The position numbers and the translations under genes were made by a program. Of a stretch of 51,030 nt of DNA, positions 1-8,414 are shown piece by piece. Under the pieces are notes generated by a model, which ran no database searches, was not told the DNA's origin, and was given only the letters and a program-made list of their open reading frames with translations. The stretch comes from Candidatus Avimonoglobus intestinipullorum (GTDB lineage: Bacteria > Bacillota > Clostridia > UBA1381). Location of the stretch: contig DVND01000019.1 of assembly GCA_018714645.1 (NCBI GenBank), positions 1-51,030 on the forward strand, given 5' to 3'. Each line of letters opens with the position of its first letter. The first letter of the stretch is position 1.

Positions 1-12
1 GACTAAATACAT
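1..12 (-). CDS. possible first codons of a gene leaving the left edge
   Basis: An ATG at 12-10 on the minus strand is preceded by a full Shine-Dalgarno sequence (AAAGGAGG, plus-strand 23-30) at 10-nt spacing. Only four codons (M-Y-L-V) lie inside the window, so nothing can be said about the product. The call rests on the ribosome site alone. The adhE terminator lies just upstream, so this would be a separate transcription unit. Confidence 0.4.
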
Positions 13-101
13 AAAATAGAGACCTCCTTTTTGGAGCCCGATATTTATTTCGTTTTCATCACAAACCTATCATATCATAAAAAAATATATAATGCAAGAA
101 T

Positions 102-130
102 AAAAAAAGTGCGCTTTCGCGCACTTTTTT
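102..130 (-). terminator. rho-independent terminator of adhE
   Basis: The arms GTGCGC (109-114) and GCGCAC (119-124) enclose a 4-nt loop. They are flanked by an A run (102-108) and a T run (125-130), which extend the stem and give a U tract on the minus strand. The hairpin overlaps the adhE stop codon. Confidence 0.9.
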
Positions 131-2711
131 ATTTATAAGCCTTCTTCATGATGTCTTCAATTTCCGTTACCAGCGGCAGCCGCGGATTCGCTGTGGTGCA
201 CTGGTCTTCAAACGCCTTGTTAGCAATGTCATGCAGCTTCTCCATATATTCCTTTTCATCAACGCCGCATTCCGCAAATGTCATTGGCATATCCATGCTC
301 TTCATCAAATCGCGGATCGCTTTCAAGAGGCTCTGGACGCCCTCTTCGGTTGTCTTTGCCGGCAGGCCCAGATATTTCGCAATTTCCGCATACTTTTTGT
401 CCGCGACCCACTTTCCATATTTCGGGAAGGACACAAACTTAGACGGCTCTGTCGCATTGTATTCAATGACATGCGGCAGCAATACGGCATTTGCACGGCC
501 ATGGGGCACATGGTACTCCCCGCCGATCTTATGGGCGATGGAGTGGTTCAAGCCCAGGAATGCATTGGTGAACGCCATACCTGCGATACAGCTTGCATTG
601 TGCATCTTTTCCCGCGCCAGGCTGTCCTTCGCACCATCCTTATAAGCGCGCGGCAGATATTCAAATACCAGCTGGATCGCTTTCATTGCAAGGCCGTCCG
701 TATAGTCGGACGCCATGACGGAAACATATGCTTCAATCGCATGGGTCAATACGTCCATGCCGGTGTCCGCCGTGACACGCTGCGGCACTGTCATTACGAA
801 CTGCGGGTCAATAATTGCAACGTCCGGCGTCAGCTCATAGTCCGCCAACGGGTATTTCATGTTGTTCTTCTTATCGGAAATGACGGCAAAGCTCGTCACC
901 TCGCTGCCCGTACCGCTGGTGGTCGGGATTGCAACCAGTTTTGCCTGTTTGCCCATCTTCGGGAATTTATAAGCACGCTTCCGGATATCCAGGAACCGCA
1001 GGCGCAGCGCGTTGAAGTTCTCCTCCGGATATTCATAGTACAGCCACATGCCCTTCGCCGCGTCCATGGCGCTGCCGCCGCCCAGGGCGATAATCACGTC
1101 CGGCTTAAAGGTCTTCATCATCTCCGCGCCCTTTTGCACGGTTTCAATGGACGGGTCAGGCTCTACCTCTGAGAAGATTTCGCAGTGGACATGCTCCGTG
1201 CGTTTTCTCAAATAGTACAAAATTTTATCAACATATCCCAATGTGACCATACCGGGGTCTGTTACGATAAATGCCCTTGAAATATTCGGCATTTTTTCCA
1301 GATACTGAATGGAATTGTTTTCAAAATAGATTCTGTCAGGCACCTTGAACCACTGCATATTGACCCTCCTCTTTGCCACTCTCTTCCTGTTGATCAGGTT
1401 TGAGGTTGTGATATTGCCGCTGACAGAGTTGCCGCCGTAGCTGCCGCAGCCCAGTGTCAAGGACGGCATATTTGTGTTGTATATATCACCAATTGCCCCG
1501 TGGGAGGATGGCGCGTTCACAATCAAACGGCTCGCCTTCATCGCATTGGAGTACCGTTGAATCAACTCCTCATCCTTCGCATGAATGACCGCAGAGTGCC
1601 CCAAACCGTGGAATTCCAGCATCTGTTCCGCACGTTCAATTGCCATATCTTCGCTGTCAACCACGAAATAAGCCAGGACAGGGCTCAGCTTTTCCCTTGA
1701 AAGCGGATATTTGGGGCCAACGCCATCCAGCTTTGCAATCAAAATCTTTGTCCCCGCCGGCACGCTGATGCCTGCCTGCTCTGCAATCCATGTGGCGGAT
1801 TTCCCAACAATGGCAGGATTTACTGCGCCTTTTTCGCTGTTGATGCAGTAATCACTCAGCGCTTTGATGTCTTTTTTATTTACAAAATAGCAGCCATGCT
1901 TTGTCATCAGCTTCTCAAAATCAGCCGCGATTTCCTTGTCGACAATCGCCGCCTGCTCGGAAGCACAAATCATACCGTTGTCAAAGCTCTTGGACAGGAT
2001 CAGGTCCGTGACAGCCTGCTCCAAATCCGCGCTCTTATGAATGTAGCAGGGCACGTTCCCGGGGCCGACGCCCAAGGCCGGTTTCCCTGTGGAATACGCC
2101 GCTTTTACCATACCGCTGCCGCCTGTTGCCAATACCAGCGCCACGCCCGGATGGTTCATCAGCGCATTGGTCGCCTCGATAGACGGATATTCAATCCATT
2201 GGATACAATTTTCGGGCGCACCGGCTTTTACCGCCGCTTCATATACGATCCGCGCCGCTTCCACAGAACATTTCTGCGCATTCGGATGGAAGCCAAAGAT
2301 GATCGGGTTGCGCGCCTTTACAGAGATGATGGATTTAAACAGCGTTGTAGACGTCGGGTTTGTTACAGGAGTAACGCCGCAAACGACGCCCACCGGCTCC
2401 GCGATTACTTCATAATCCTCCAAATCGCTCGATTCAATAACGCCTACCGTCTTTTCATATTTGATGGAGTGGTACACATATTCTGTGGCGAACATGTTTT
2501 TTGTGATTTTGTCCTCATAAACGCCGCGGCCTGTTTCGTCAACAGCCATTTTTGCAAGCTCCATGTGCTTATCAAGGCCCGCCAGGGTCATTGCCTGCAC
2601 GATGTCGTCAACCTGCTGCTGGTCCAGTTTCATGAACTCGTTCAATGCGACCTGCGCTTTTTCCACGAGCTCATCGATCATTTTGTTTACGTCGATTTTC
2701 TTTTCCGGCAT
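129..2711 (-). CDS. adhE: bifunctional acetaldehyde-CoA/alcohol dehydrogenase AdhE
   Basis: This 860-residue fused enzyme reduces acetyl-CoA to acetaldehyde and then to ethanol, regenerating NAD+ during fermentation in the cytoplasm. The N-terminal half is a CoA-acylating aldehyde dehydrogenase with the catalytic Cys in MICASEQ near residue 249. The C-terminal half, from about residue 450, is an iron-type alcohol dehydrogenase with GGGSAMD, GTGSEVTSFAVI and the His-rich NHSIAHKIGGEYHVPHG segment. Length matches the family (860-890). An upstream in-frame TTG only translates the ribosome site (AAAGGAGGAG); the ATG at 2711, seven nt after it, is the real start. The gene is monocistronic, with its own promoter, two Rex-like operators and a terminator, so redox (NADH/NAD+) control is likely. 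Confidence 0.97.
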   Translation of the reverse strand: MPEKKIDVNKMIDELVEKAQVALNEFMKLDQQQVDDIVQAMTLAGLDKHMELAKMAVDETGRGVYEDKITKNMFATEYVYHSIKYEKTVGVIESSDLEDYEVIAEPVGVVCGVTPVTNPTSTTLFKSIISVKARNPIIFGFHPNAQKCSVEAARIVYEAAVKAGAPENCIQWIEYPSIEATNALMNHPGVALVLATGGSGMVKAAYSTGKPALGVGPGNVPCYIHKSADLEQAVTDLILSKSFDNGMICASEQAAIVDKEIAADFEKLMTKHGCYFVNKKDIKALSDYCINSEKGAVNPAIVGKSATWIAEQAGISVPAGTKILIAKLDGVGPKYPLSREKLSPVLAYFVVDSEDMAIERAEQMLEFHGLGHSAVIHAKDEELIQRYSNAMKASRLIVNAPSSHGAIGDIYNTNMPSLTLGCGSYGGNSVSGNITTSNLINRKRVAKRRVNMQWFKVPDRIYFENNSIQYLEKMPNISRAFIVTDPGMVTLGYVDKILYYLRKRTEHVHCEIFSEVEPDPSIETVQKGAEMMKTFKPDVIIALGGGSAMDAAKGMWLYYEYPEENFNALRLRFLDIRKRAYKFPKMGKQAKLVAIPTTSGTGSEVTSFAVISDKKNNMKYPLADYELTPDVAIIDPQFVMTVPQRVTADTGMDVLTHAIEAYVSVMASDYTDGLAMKAIQLVFEYLPRAYKDGAKDSLAREKMHNASCIAGMAFTNAFLGLNHSIAHKIGGEYHVPHGRANAVLLPHVIEYNATEPSKFVSFPKYGKWVADKKYAEIAKYLGLPAKTTEEGVQSLLKAIRDLMKSMDMPMTFAECGVDEKEYMEKLHDIANKAFEDQCTTANPRLPLVTEIEDIMKKAYK

Positions 2712-2742
2712 AATTTGCTCCTCCTTTAATATCAAACCCAGA

Positions 2743-2760
2743 TTGTTAATTATTTATCAA
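2743..2760. promoter_or_regulatory. Rex-like operator, promoter-proximal
   Basis: TTGTTAATTATTTATCAA matches the Firmicutes Rex consensus TTGTTAA-N4-TTAACAA at 13 of 14 defined positions. It sits just downstream of the predicted transcription start of adhE, where a bound repressor would block transcription. Rex control of adhE is well known in clostridia; binding here is inferred. Confidence 0.82.
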
Positions 2761-2771
2761 TCTCTATATAC

Positions 2772-2800
2772 ATTATACGCGATTCCCCGCGAAATGTCAA
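2772..2800 (-). promoter_or_regulatory. adhE promoter, perfect sigma-A consensus
   Basis: On the minus strand, -35 TTGACA (2800-2795) and -10 TATAAT (2777-2772) are separated by 17 bp. Both hexamers are exact consensus. The start would fall near 2765, giving a leader of about 54 nt before the adhE ATG. Confidence 0.9.
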
Positions 2801-2806
2801 TAGAGA

Positions 2807-2824
2807 TTGTTAAAATTTTATCAC
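2807..2824. promoter_or_regulatory. second Rex-like operator, upstream of the adhE -35
   Basis: TTGTTAAAATTTTATCAC matches the Rex consensus at 12 of 14 defined positions. It is 64 bp from the first site, on the other side of the promoter. The pair brackets the promoter and could allow cooperative binding or looping; this is inferred. Confidence 0.65.
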
Positions 2825-2950
2825 ACATTTATTCCTTTTCCTATTGTCCATTTTATATAATTTGACCAAAAATGTCAATAGTTTAGAAATAAGGTAAGAT
2901 TTATAGTTATTATAGACAATTTTACAAATCCTATTATATTTTTTCAAATA

Positions 2951-2977
2951 AAAACAGGGGCTTTGGCCCCTGTTTTT
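2951..2977 (-). terminator. terminator of the pheS-kinase-pheT operon
   Basis: CAGGGGC (2955-2961) pairs with GCCCCTG (2966-2972) around a 4-nt loop. It is flanked by A (2951-2954) and T (2973-2977) runs. The hairpin directly adjoins the pheT stop codon. Confidence 0.9.
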
Positions 2978-5360
2978 ATTGCCGCAGCTGCGCGCCCAAA
3001 TCGCTTTCCAAATTTTTTACGATTTTTTCCATAACCGCGTTTACTTCCTCGCCTGTCAGGCTCCGGTCCGCCGCGCGGAAGGAAATTGCGTATGCCACAC
3101 TCTTCTTGTCCGCGGGGATCCGGTCGCCTTCGTAAACGTCGAATAACTGTATCGTATCCAGCAGTTTGCCCGCGCGCTTCTTCATAACGTCCTCCAGCGC
3201 GGCCACCGGGACCGCCTTATCCACCAATACCGCGATGTCCCGCGTCACTGCCGGGAACTTCGGCAGATGCTTATATTTAATCTCATGCCCCATATGGGCG
3301 TACAGCGCATCAAAGCTGATCTCCGCCACATAGCACGGGACGCCGATTTCAAAATTCTTGCACACGTTCGGATGAATTTCGCCCACAATCCCCAGTTCCG
3401 CGCCGCCGGCTGTAATTTTTGCCGTGCGGCCCGGATGGAACGACGGGTTATCGGAAACCGCCGCATAGCGCACATCCTGCACCCGCAAATGCTGGAACAG
3501 CGCCTCCAGCGCGCCCTTTATATCGTAAAAATCCACATTGCCATACATCCCCAGCGTCAGCACTTCCGGCTCCTCCGGCAGCTTGCCCGGCTCTGTAGGG
3601 ACATAATTTTTTCCAATTTCAAACAGCTTCGCTTCTTCATTGCGGTGGTTGAAATTGTGCGCCAAGATTTCCAGCATGCCGCCGATGGTTGTCGTCCGCA
3701 TGACGGAGGTGTCCTCGCCCAGCGGATTGGTAATTTTCACCACCTGCCGCAGCGGGCTGTCCGCAGGGACGTACAGCTTGTCAAACATGGCGGGGCTGAC
3801 AAAGGTGTACGTGCAGATTTCATGCATCCCCTGCGCCGCCAGCAGGCTGTTGATCTGCGCCCGCGCCCGCTGCCGCGGCGAACGGCCTCCCTGCGTGGTC
3901 TCCCCCTTGATCAATGTGGTCGGGATGTTCTCATATCCGTATATCCGCGCCACCTCTTCCGCCACATCCGCCTCGCACTGGATATCCGGGCGGAAGGACG
4001 GCGCTGTGACCATCTGCTGTTCCGGATCCACTTCAAATTCCAAAGCTTCTAAATAAGAACTCATATCCGCCGCCGGGATATCCGTGCCCAAAAATGCATT
4101 GATATACTCCGGCCGGAAGGCAAGCGGCTTTGGATCCTGTATATTGCCCTTCACGTCAATGATGCCGCCGACGACCTCGCCGCAGCCCAGCAGCTCCACC
4201 AGTTCACACGCCCGCTCTGCCGCAGGCACGGTGTTGTTGGGGTCAAGCCCCTTTTCATACCGGGAGGAGGCTTCTGTCCGCAGGCCCACCCGCTGGGCCG
4301 TCAGGCGTACGCTGGCCCCGTCAAAGGTGGCGGATTCAAATACCACGGTGGTGGTATCGTCCTTGACCTCCGAATTGAAACCGCCCATCACGCCTGCGAT
4401 GGCCACCGCTTTTTTGCCGTCTGCGATCACCAAATCGTTTGCGGTCAGCGTCCTGTCCTGCTCATCCAGCGTTTTGATCACTTCGCCATCCGCCGCATCG
4501 CGCACCACGATTTTCTGCCCCTCCAAATCACGCAGGTCAAAGGCGTGCATGGGCTGGCCGTATTCCAGCAGGATGTAGTTGGTGATATCCACAATATTGT
4601 TAATGGAACGAATGCCGCAGGCCCGCAGGCGGGCGGACAGCCACTTGGGCGACGGCCCGATTTTCACATTTTTCACCATCTTGGCGCAATACCGCAGGCA
4701 TTTTTCCGGATTTTGCACCTCGACAGACAACGTATCGCTGATGTTTTCGCCATTCTCATGGAACTGCGGCTTTGGCACGTTGAACGGCTTTTTAAACGTC
4801 ACCGCCGTCTCGCGGGCCAGGCCGATCACGCTGAAGCAATCCGGGCGGTTGGAGGTGATCTCAAACTCCACCACTTCTTCGTTCAAACCGAACACATCCC
4901 GGATGTCCATCCCGATTTCCGTATCCTCCGGCAGGATTAAAATCCCATATTCCGGCTCATACCCCAAATCCGCCGCAGTCAGCCCCAGTTCCTCGTGGGA
5001 GCAGAGCATCCCGTTGGATTCCACGCCCCGCAGCTTGCCCTTTTTAATGGTCACGCCGCCCGGCAGCCTGGACTGATGCTTCGCCACCGGCACGATCTGC
5101 CCCGGCTTCACATTGGGTGCGCCCGTGACGATCTGCAGCGTTTCGCCGCCCACGTCCACCTGGCAAATCACCAGATGGTCGGAATCCTCGTGGGGCTTTA
5201 TCTCCAATATTTTCCCAGTGACAACATTTTCAATCTCTTTCCCAAGATGCTCCACGCCCTCGACCTTAGAGCCCGTCATCGTCAGCGCGTGGGCATATTC
5301 ATGGGGCGTGACCCCTGTGATATCCGTATAATCATTGAACCAACTCATTGGCACTTTCAT
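2976..5360 (-). CDS. pheT: phenylalanine-tRNA ligase beta subunit
   Basis: This is the 794-residue beta chain of the alpha2-beta2 phenylalanyl-tRNA synthetase, which charges tRNA-Phe. Visible order: an N-terminal tRNA-binding (EMAP-like) domain at about residues 40-150 (GKILEIKPHEDSDHLVICQVDVG), the B3/4 editing domain at about 210-370, B5 at about 400-475, a catalytic-like core, and the C-terminal ferredoxin-fold anticodon-binding domain from about 700 (KYKHLPKFPAVTRDIAVLVD). Length agrees with about 800 for Bacilli. It overlaps the upstream kinase gene by 4 bp (ATGA), so translation is probably coupled. It is the last gene of a T-box-controlled operon. Confidence 0.97.
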   Translation of the reverse strand: MKVPMSWFNDYTDITGVTPHEYAHALTMTGSKVEGVEHLGKEIENVVTGKILEIKPHEDSDHLVICQVDVGGETLQIVTGAPNVKPGQIVPVAKHQSRLPGGVTIKKGKLRGVESNGMLCSHEELGLTAADLGYEPEYGILILPEDTEIGMDIRDVFGLNEEVVEFEITSNRPDCFSVIGLARETAVTFKKPFNVPKPQFHENGENISDTLSVEVQNPEKCLRYCAKMVKNVKIGPSPKWLSARLRACGIRSINNIVDITNYILLEYGQPMHAFDLRDLEGQKIVVRDAADGEVIKTLDEQDRTLTANDLVIADGKKAVAIAGVMGGFNSEVKDDTTTVVFESATFDGASVRLTAQRVGLRTEASSRYEKGLDPNNTVPAAERACELVELLGCGEVVGGIIDVKGNIQDPKPLAFRPEYINAFLGTDIPAADMSSYLEALEFEVDPEQQMVTAPSFRPDIQCEADVAEEVARIYGYENIPTTLIKGETTQGGRSPRQRARAQINSLLAAQGMHEICTYTFVSPAMFDKLYVPADSPLRQVVKITNPLGEDTSVMRTTTIGGMLEILAHNFNHRNEEAKLFEIGKNYVPTEPGKLPEEPEVLTLGMYGNVDFYDIKGALEALFQHLRVQDVRYAAVSDNPSFHPGRTAKITAGGAELGIVGEIHPNVCKNFEIGVPCYVAEISFDALYAHMGHEIKYKHLPKFPAVTRDIAVLVDKAVPVAALEDVMKKRAGKLLDTIQLFDVYEGDRIPADKKSVAYAISFRAADRSLTGEEVNAVMEKIVKNLESDLGAQLRQ

Positions 5361-5878
5361 TGCTTCTCATTCCTCTCTGCTTGTTTTAAAAAATGTTCCA
5401 CCTGCCGCGGGCAATGAAAAATATAGACCCGCTTCTTTTTAAGGCCCGCAAGTTCCCTGTAAAACTGCTTTCGCCTCTTCCGGCCTTCCAACAGCACCCA
5501 TTTTGCAAACTCCAAATCCAGCTTTTCATGGCAGCCCGCGCCCATATCGGGGCGGGTTTTACGATGGTACATCCACCGCCGCTTCACCACCCGGTAAAAG
5601 CATAAAAACCGGTTGAAATCCAGAAAAATTAAAGTGTCGCATTGCTCCATCCGCTCCCGGTACAGCATTTTTCTATAGGCGCCTTCAACGATCCAGCGCT
5701 CCTGCGCCAGTACCGGCCGCAGCTTGGCATTGACCTCCTCCACGGTGCTCTCCACCCAATTGGGCTTCCAAAATAATGCATCCATGTGGATGGGTTCTAT
5801 GGAGAGCAGCTCCCCAAGCTTTCGCGCCAGCGTGGATTTCCCCGCGCCGGAAAAACCGACGATCATAATCTTATCCAT
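5357..5878 (-). CDS. P-loop adenylate-kinase-like protein ('topology modulation' family)
   Basis: This 173-residue protein has a clear Walker A, GFSGAGKST (residues 8-16), followed by the IHMDALFWKPNW segment typical of the small kinases annotated as DNA topology modulation protein or FlaR. The W-I-V-E-G-A-Y and later basic region (KRRWMYHRKTRPDMGAGC) also fit. The true substrate of the family is not established, so the annotated name should not be taken as function. It lies between pheS and pheT: it starts one base after the pheS stop, with no strong ribosome site of its own, and overlaps pheT by 4 bp. It is therefore co-transcribed with Phe-tRNA synthetase under the T-box. It may have been inserted into an ancestral pheST pair. 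Confidence 0.88.
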   Translation of the reverse strand: MDKIMIVGFSGAGKSTLARKLGELLSIEPIHMDALFWKPNWVESTVEEVNAKLRPVLAQERWIVEGAYRKMLYRERMEQCDTLIFLDFNRFLCFYRVVKRRWMYHRKTRPDMGAGCHEKLDLEFAKWVLLEGRKRRKQFYRELAGLKKKRVYIFHCPRQVEHFLKQAERNEKQ

Positions 5879-5879
5879 T

Positions 5880-6899
5880 TCAGAATTGCTTCAAAAACCG
5901 CAAATCGTTCTCGAAGAACAACCGCAGGTCATCGATGTCATACCGCCGCATGGCAATGCGTTCCAGCCCCACGCCAAACGCGAACCCGGAATAGACCTCC
6001 GGGTCGATGCCGCAGTTGGCCAGCACCTTTGGGTGCACCATGCCGCAGCCGAGGATCTCGATCCAGCCCTCGCCCTTGCAGACCCGGCAGCCTTCGCCCC
6101 CGCAGACAAAGCAGGAGATATCCATCTCCGCTGATGGCTCTGTGAATGGGAAATGATGCGGGCGGAACCGCACCTTGGCCTCCCCGCCGTAGAGCGATTT
6201 CGCAAAGACCTCCAGCGTCCCCTTTAAGTCAGCCATGGTGACGCCCTTATCCACCACCAAGCCCTCGATCTGGTGGAACACAGGGGAATGGGTTGCGTCC
6301 ACCGCATCGCTGCGGTACACCCTGCCCGGCGCGATGACGCGGATGGGCGGCTTCTGCTGCTCCATCACCCGCACCTGCATCGACGAGGTCTGCGTCCGCA
6401 GCACGATGTCTTCTTCTATATAAAAGGTGTCCTGCGTGTCCCGCGCAGGATGGTTTTTCGGGATATTCAGCGCCTCGAAGTTGTAATAATCGTACTCCAC
6501 TTCCGGCCCTTCTGCAATCTGAAAGCCCATGCCGATAAAGATGTCCTGTACCTCGTTCATGACCTGCGTCAATGGATGGAGGCTGCCTGCGGCCCGCTTC
6601 CGGCCCGGCATCGTCACATCCAGCACCTCCTGCTGCAGCTTTTCAGCCTGCAGCTGCGCTTCCAGTTCCGCTTTTTTCGCATCCAGCGCACTGCCGAGGA
6701 AATCCCGGATTTCATTTGCCAGCGCGCCGATAACCGGCCGCTCCTCCGCCGAAAGCTTCCCCATGCCCTTTAACACCGCCGTCAGCTCGCCCTTTTTCCC
6801 CAGATACTGGATGCGGATGCGCTCCAGTTCTTCCGGCGATGCGGCCTTTTGCAGTAATTCCTCCACATTAGCCTTAATAGCCTGTAATTGTTCTTTCAT
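5880..6899 (-). CDS. pheS: phenylalanine-tRNA ligase alpha subunit
   Basis: This 339-residue class II catalytic subunit pairs with PheT. It shows the N-terminal coiled coil (residues 1-80), the HPARDTQDTFY segment near 145, RVYRSDAVDATHSPVFHQIEG (motif 2 region) and the C-terminal FGVGLERIAMRRY (motif 3). The start is the second of two nearby ATGs: GAAAGGA lies 8 nt before 6899 but directly abuts the ATG at 6908. First gene of the operon; expression is set by the T-box leader. Confidence 0.96.
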   Translation of the reverse strand: MKEQLQAIKANVEELLQKAASPEELERIRIQYLGKKGELTAVLKGMGKLSAEERPVIGALANEIRDFLGSALDAKKAELEAQLQAEKLQQEVLDVTMPGRKRAAGSLHPLTQVMNEVQDIFIGMGFQIAEGPEVEYDYYNFEALNIPKNHPARDTQDTFYIEEDIVLRTQTSSMQVRVMEQQKPPIRVIAPGRVYRSDAVDATHSPVFHQIEGLVVDKGVTMADLKGTLEVFAKSLYGGEAKVRFRPHHFPFTEPSAEMDISCFVCGGEGCRVCKGEGWIEILGCGMVHPKVLANCGIDPEVYSGFAFGVGLERIAMRRYDIDDLRLFFENDLRFLKQF

Positions 6900-6921
6900 G
6901 TGCTTCATCCTTTCTTAAACC

Positions 6922-7184
6922 TAAAAAAACCGTCCCTTGCCATGCAAGGGACGGAACATTCCGCGGTACCACCCAAATTCCCGCCGAAAGCGGGCGCTCT
7001 TTTAACGGTTTACGGACGCCGCCGGCACCGACTACCCATCCATACGGACTTCCCCGGTGCAGCTCCGAAACGAAGGTTCAGCCATCCTCATTAAACCGCG
7101 CCGGCTCCCAGCCGCTGACCAGCGCTCTCTATTCGGCGAATTGATGGCCTACTGGATTTCATCATCGCTTTTCTATGAAATTTG
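6922..7184 (-). ncRNA. T-box leader (tRNA-Phe responsive) of pheS
   Basis: On the minus strand, a stem I region (about 7175-7040) carries K-turn-like (GATGA...AGTAGG), AGAG and GGAGCTGC segments. The near-invariant T-box sequence GGGTGGTACCGCGG lies at 6974-6961. It is followed by an intrinsic terminator with arms CCGTCCCTTGC and GCAAGGGACGG (6930-6954) and a seven-T tract. A TTC triplet (Phe codon) at 7074-7072 sits where the specifier codon is expected relative to GGAGC. Uncharged tRNA-Phe should favour the antiterminator. The T-box and terminator are directly visible; the specifier assignment is inferred. Confidence 0.95.
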
Positions 7185-7189
7185 AAAGT

Positions 7190-7218
7190 ATCATATCACA
7201 CTTTTTTCAGAAAGTCAA
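7190..7218 (-). promoter_or_regulatory. promoter of the T-box/pheS operon
   Basis: On the minus strand, -35 TTGACT (7218-7213), a 17-bp spacer and -10 TATGAT (7195-7190). It is placed to start transcription at about 7183, just before stem I of the T-box. Confidence 0.82.
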
Positions 7219-7251
7219 CTATTAATATGTACTTTTTTATGGCGGGATTTA

Positions 7252-7281
7252 TTTGCATTTCCATGCAAAATGTATTATAAT
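7252..7281 (+). promoter_or_regulatory. birA promoter with overlapping inverted repeat
   Basis: -35 TTGCAT (7253-7258), a 17-bp spacer and -10 TATAAT (7276-7281). The -35 lies inside a perfect inverted repeat, TTTGCAT-TTCC-ATGCAAA (7252-7269), which could be an operator. It does not resemble known BirA sites, so the regulator is unknown. Confidence 0.72.
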
Positions 7282-7301
7282 GCCATCGGAGGCTTATGAC
7301 T

Positions 7302-8273
7302 ATGAAATCTGAAATTCTTTCTATATTAAAAGCGGCGGACGGGTTCGTCTCGGGCGAGAAAATCAGCGAAACGCTGCACGTCTCCCGGGCGGCGGTGTGG
7401 AAAGGCATCACCAAGCTGCGCAGCGAGGGTTACCGCATCACCTCCGTCACCAACCGGGGGTATCTGCTGGAGCAGACGCCGGACGTGGTGACGGAGGCGG
7501 AGCTTGCCGATGGATTAGAGACGGTATGCATCGGCAAAACCATCCATTTTGAGGAAGAGACGGACTCCACCAACAATCTGGCGAAACGGCACGCGGATAT
7601 GCCGGATGGGACGCTATTCATCGCCGAGCGGCAGACCGCGGGCAAGGGGCGGCGGGGCAACGGCTGGGCTTCCCCCAAAGGCACGGGCATCTGGATGAGC
7701 CTGCTGCTAAAACCAGACCTGCCGCCGGAACGGGTTTGCGAAATCACGCTGGTGGCGGGGCTGGCGGTGTGCAACGGGCTGAACCGCTTTTTAGACGGCG
7801 CCCCCGCCATGATTAAATGGCCCAACGACATCGTGGTGGGCGGGCGGAAAATCTGCGGGATTTTGACGGAACTGTCCGCCCAGATTGAGGCGGTGGAGTA
7901 CGTGGTGACGGGTATCGGCATCAATGTGAACATGGAACACTTTGACGATGCGCTTTCAGAAAAAGCCACCTCGCTGTACATTGAAACCGGCAGTGCCCAT
8001 CCGCGGGCAGCCATCGTACAGGCGGTACTGTTGGAATTTGAAACGCTCTACGAAAAATTCCTGCAGGGCGGTTTTGAAGCAATCCGCACGGATTACAAAG
8101 CCGCTTGTGTCACATTGCATAAGGAAGTCAAAATCATTAAAAAGGGAGAGACACTCCTGGCGGAAGCCACAGACATTGCCCCGGATGGCGCACTGGTCAT
8201 CCAACGGGACGGGCAGCTGGAAACCGTCCAGTCGGGCGAGGTATCGGTACGCGGGATTTATGGATATGTGTAA
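7302..8273 (+). CDS. birA: biotin operon repressor / biotin-protein ligase
   Basis: This 323-residue BirA attaches biotin to acyl-CoA carboxylase-type carrier proteins via biotinyl-AMP. An N-terminal winged helix (residues 1-60: ILSILKAADGFVSGEKISETLHVSRAAVWKGI) shows it is the DNA-binding class that can also repress biotin genes. The catalytic domain has DSTNNLAKR, the ligand loop GKGRRGNGW and the KWPNDIVVGGRKICGIL block; a small C-terminal SH3-like domain follows. The start at 7302 is favoured: CGGAGG (7287-7292) is 9 nt upstream, but only 3 nt from the alternative ATG at 7296. No biotin synthesis genes are adjacent. Confidence 0.95.
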   Translation: MKSEILSILKAADGFVSGEKISETLHVSRAAVWKGITKLRSEGYRITSVTNRGYLLEQTPDVVTEAELADGLETVCIGKTIHFEEETDSTNNLAKRHADMPDGTLFIAERQTAGKGRRGNGWASPKGTGIWMSLLLKPDLPPERVCEITLVAGLAVCNGLNRFLDGAPAMIKWPNDIVVGGRKICGILTELSAQIEAVEYVVTGIGINVNMEHFDDALSEKATSLYIETGSAHPRAAIVQAVLLEFETLYEKFLQGGFEAIRTDYKAACVTLHKEVKIIKKGETLLAEATDIAPDGALVIQRDGQLETVQSGEVSVRGIYGYV

Positions 8274-8294
8274 TTTGTGAATATTCTGTAAAAA

Positions 8295-8321
8295 TTAGCA
8301 CTCTTTTGTGAAGAGTGCTAA
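8295..8321. promoter_or_regulatory. CIRCE element (HrcA operator)
   Basis: A perfect inverted repeat, TTAGCACTC (8295-8303), 9-nt spacer, GAGTGCTAA (8313-8321), identical to the CIRCE consensus. It lies 7 bp upstream of the htpG -35. The same hairpin, followed by a T run, may also terminate birA transcription. Confidence 0.95.
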
Positions 8322-8328
8322 TTTTTGG

Positions 8329-8357
8329 TTGACAAATGCGCCCGGGAAGATTACAAT
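8329..8357 (+). promoter_or_regulatory. htpG promoter
   Basis: -35 TTGACA (8329-8334), a 17-bp spacer and -10 TACAAT (8352-8357). With CIRCE just upstream, the promoter should be HrcA-repressed and heat-inducible. Confidence 0.87.
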
Positions 8358-8414
8358 AAGGGATGAAGTATAAAAGGGGGCGCGTTTTCCCCTTGCACAT
8401 GAGGAGATGGAAAT

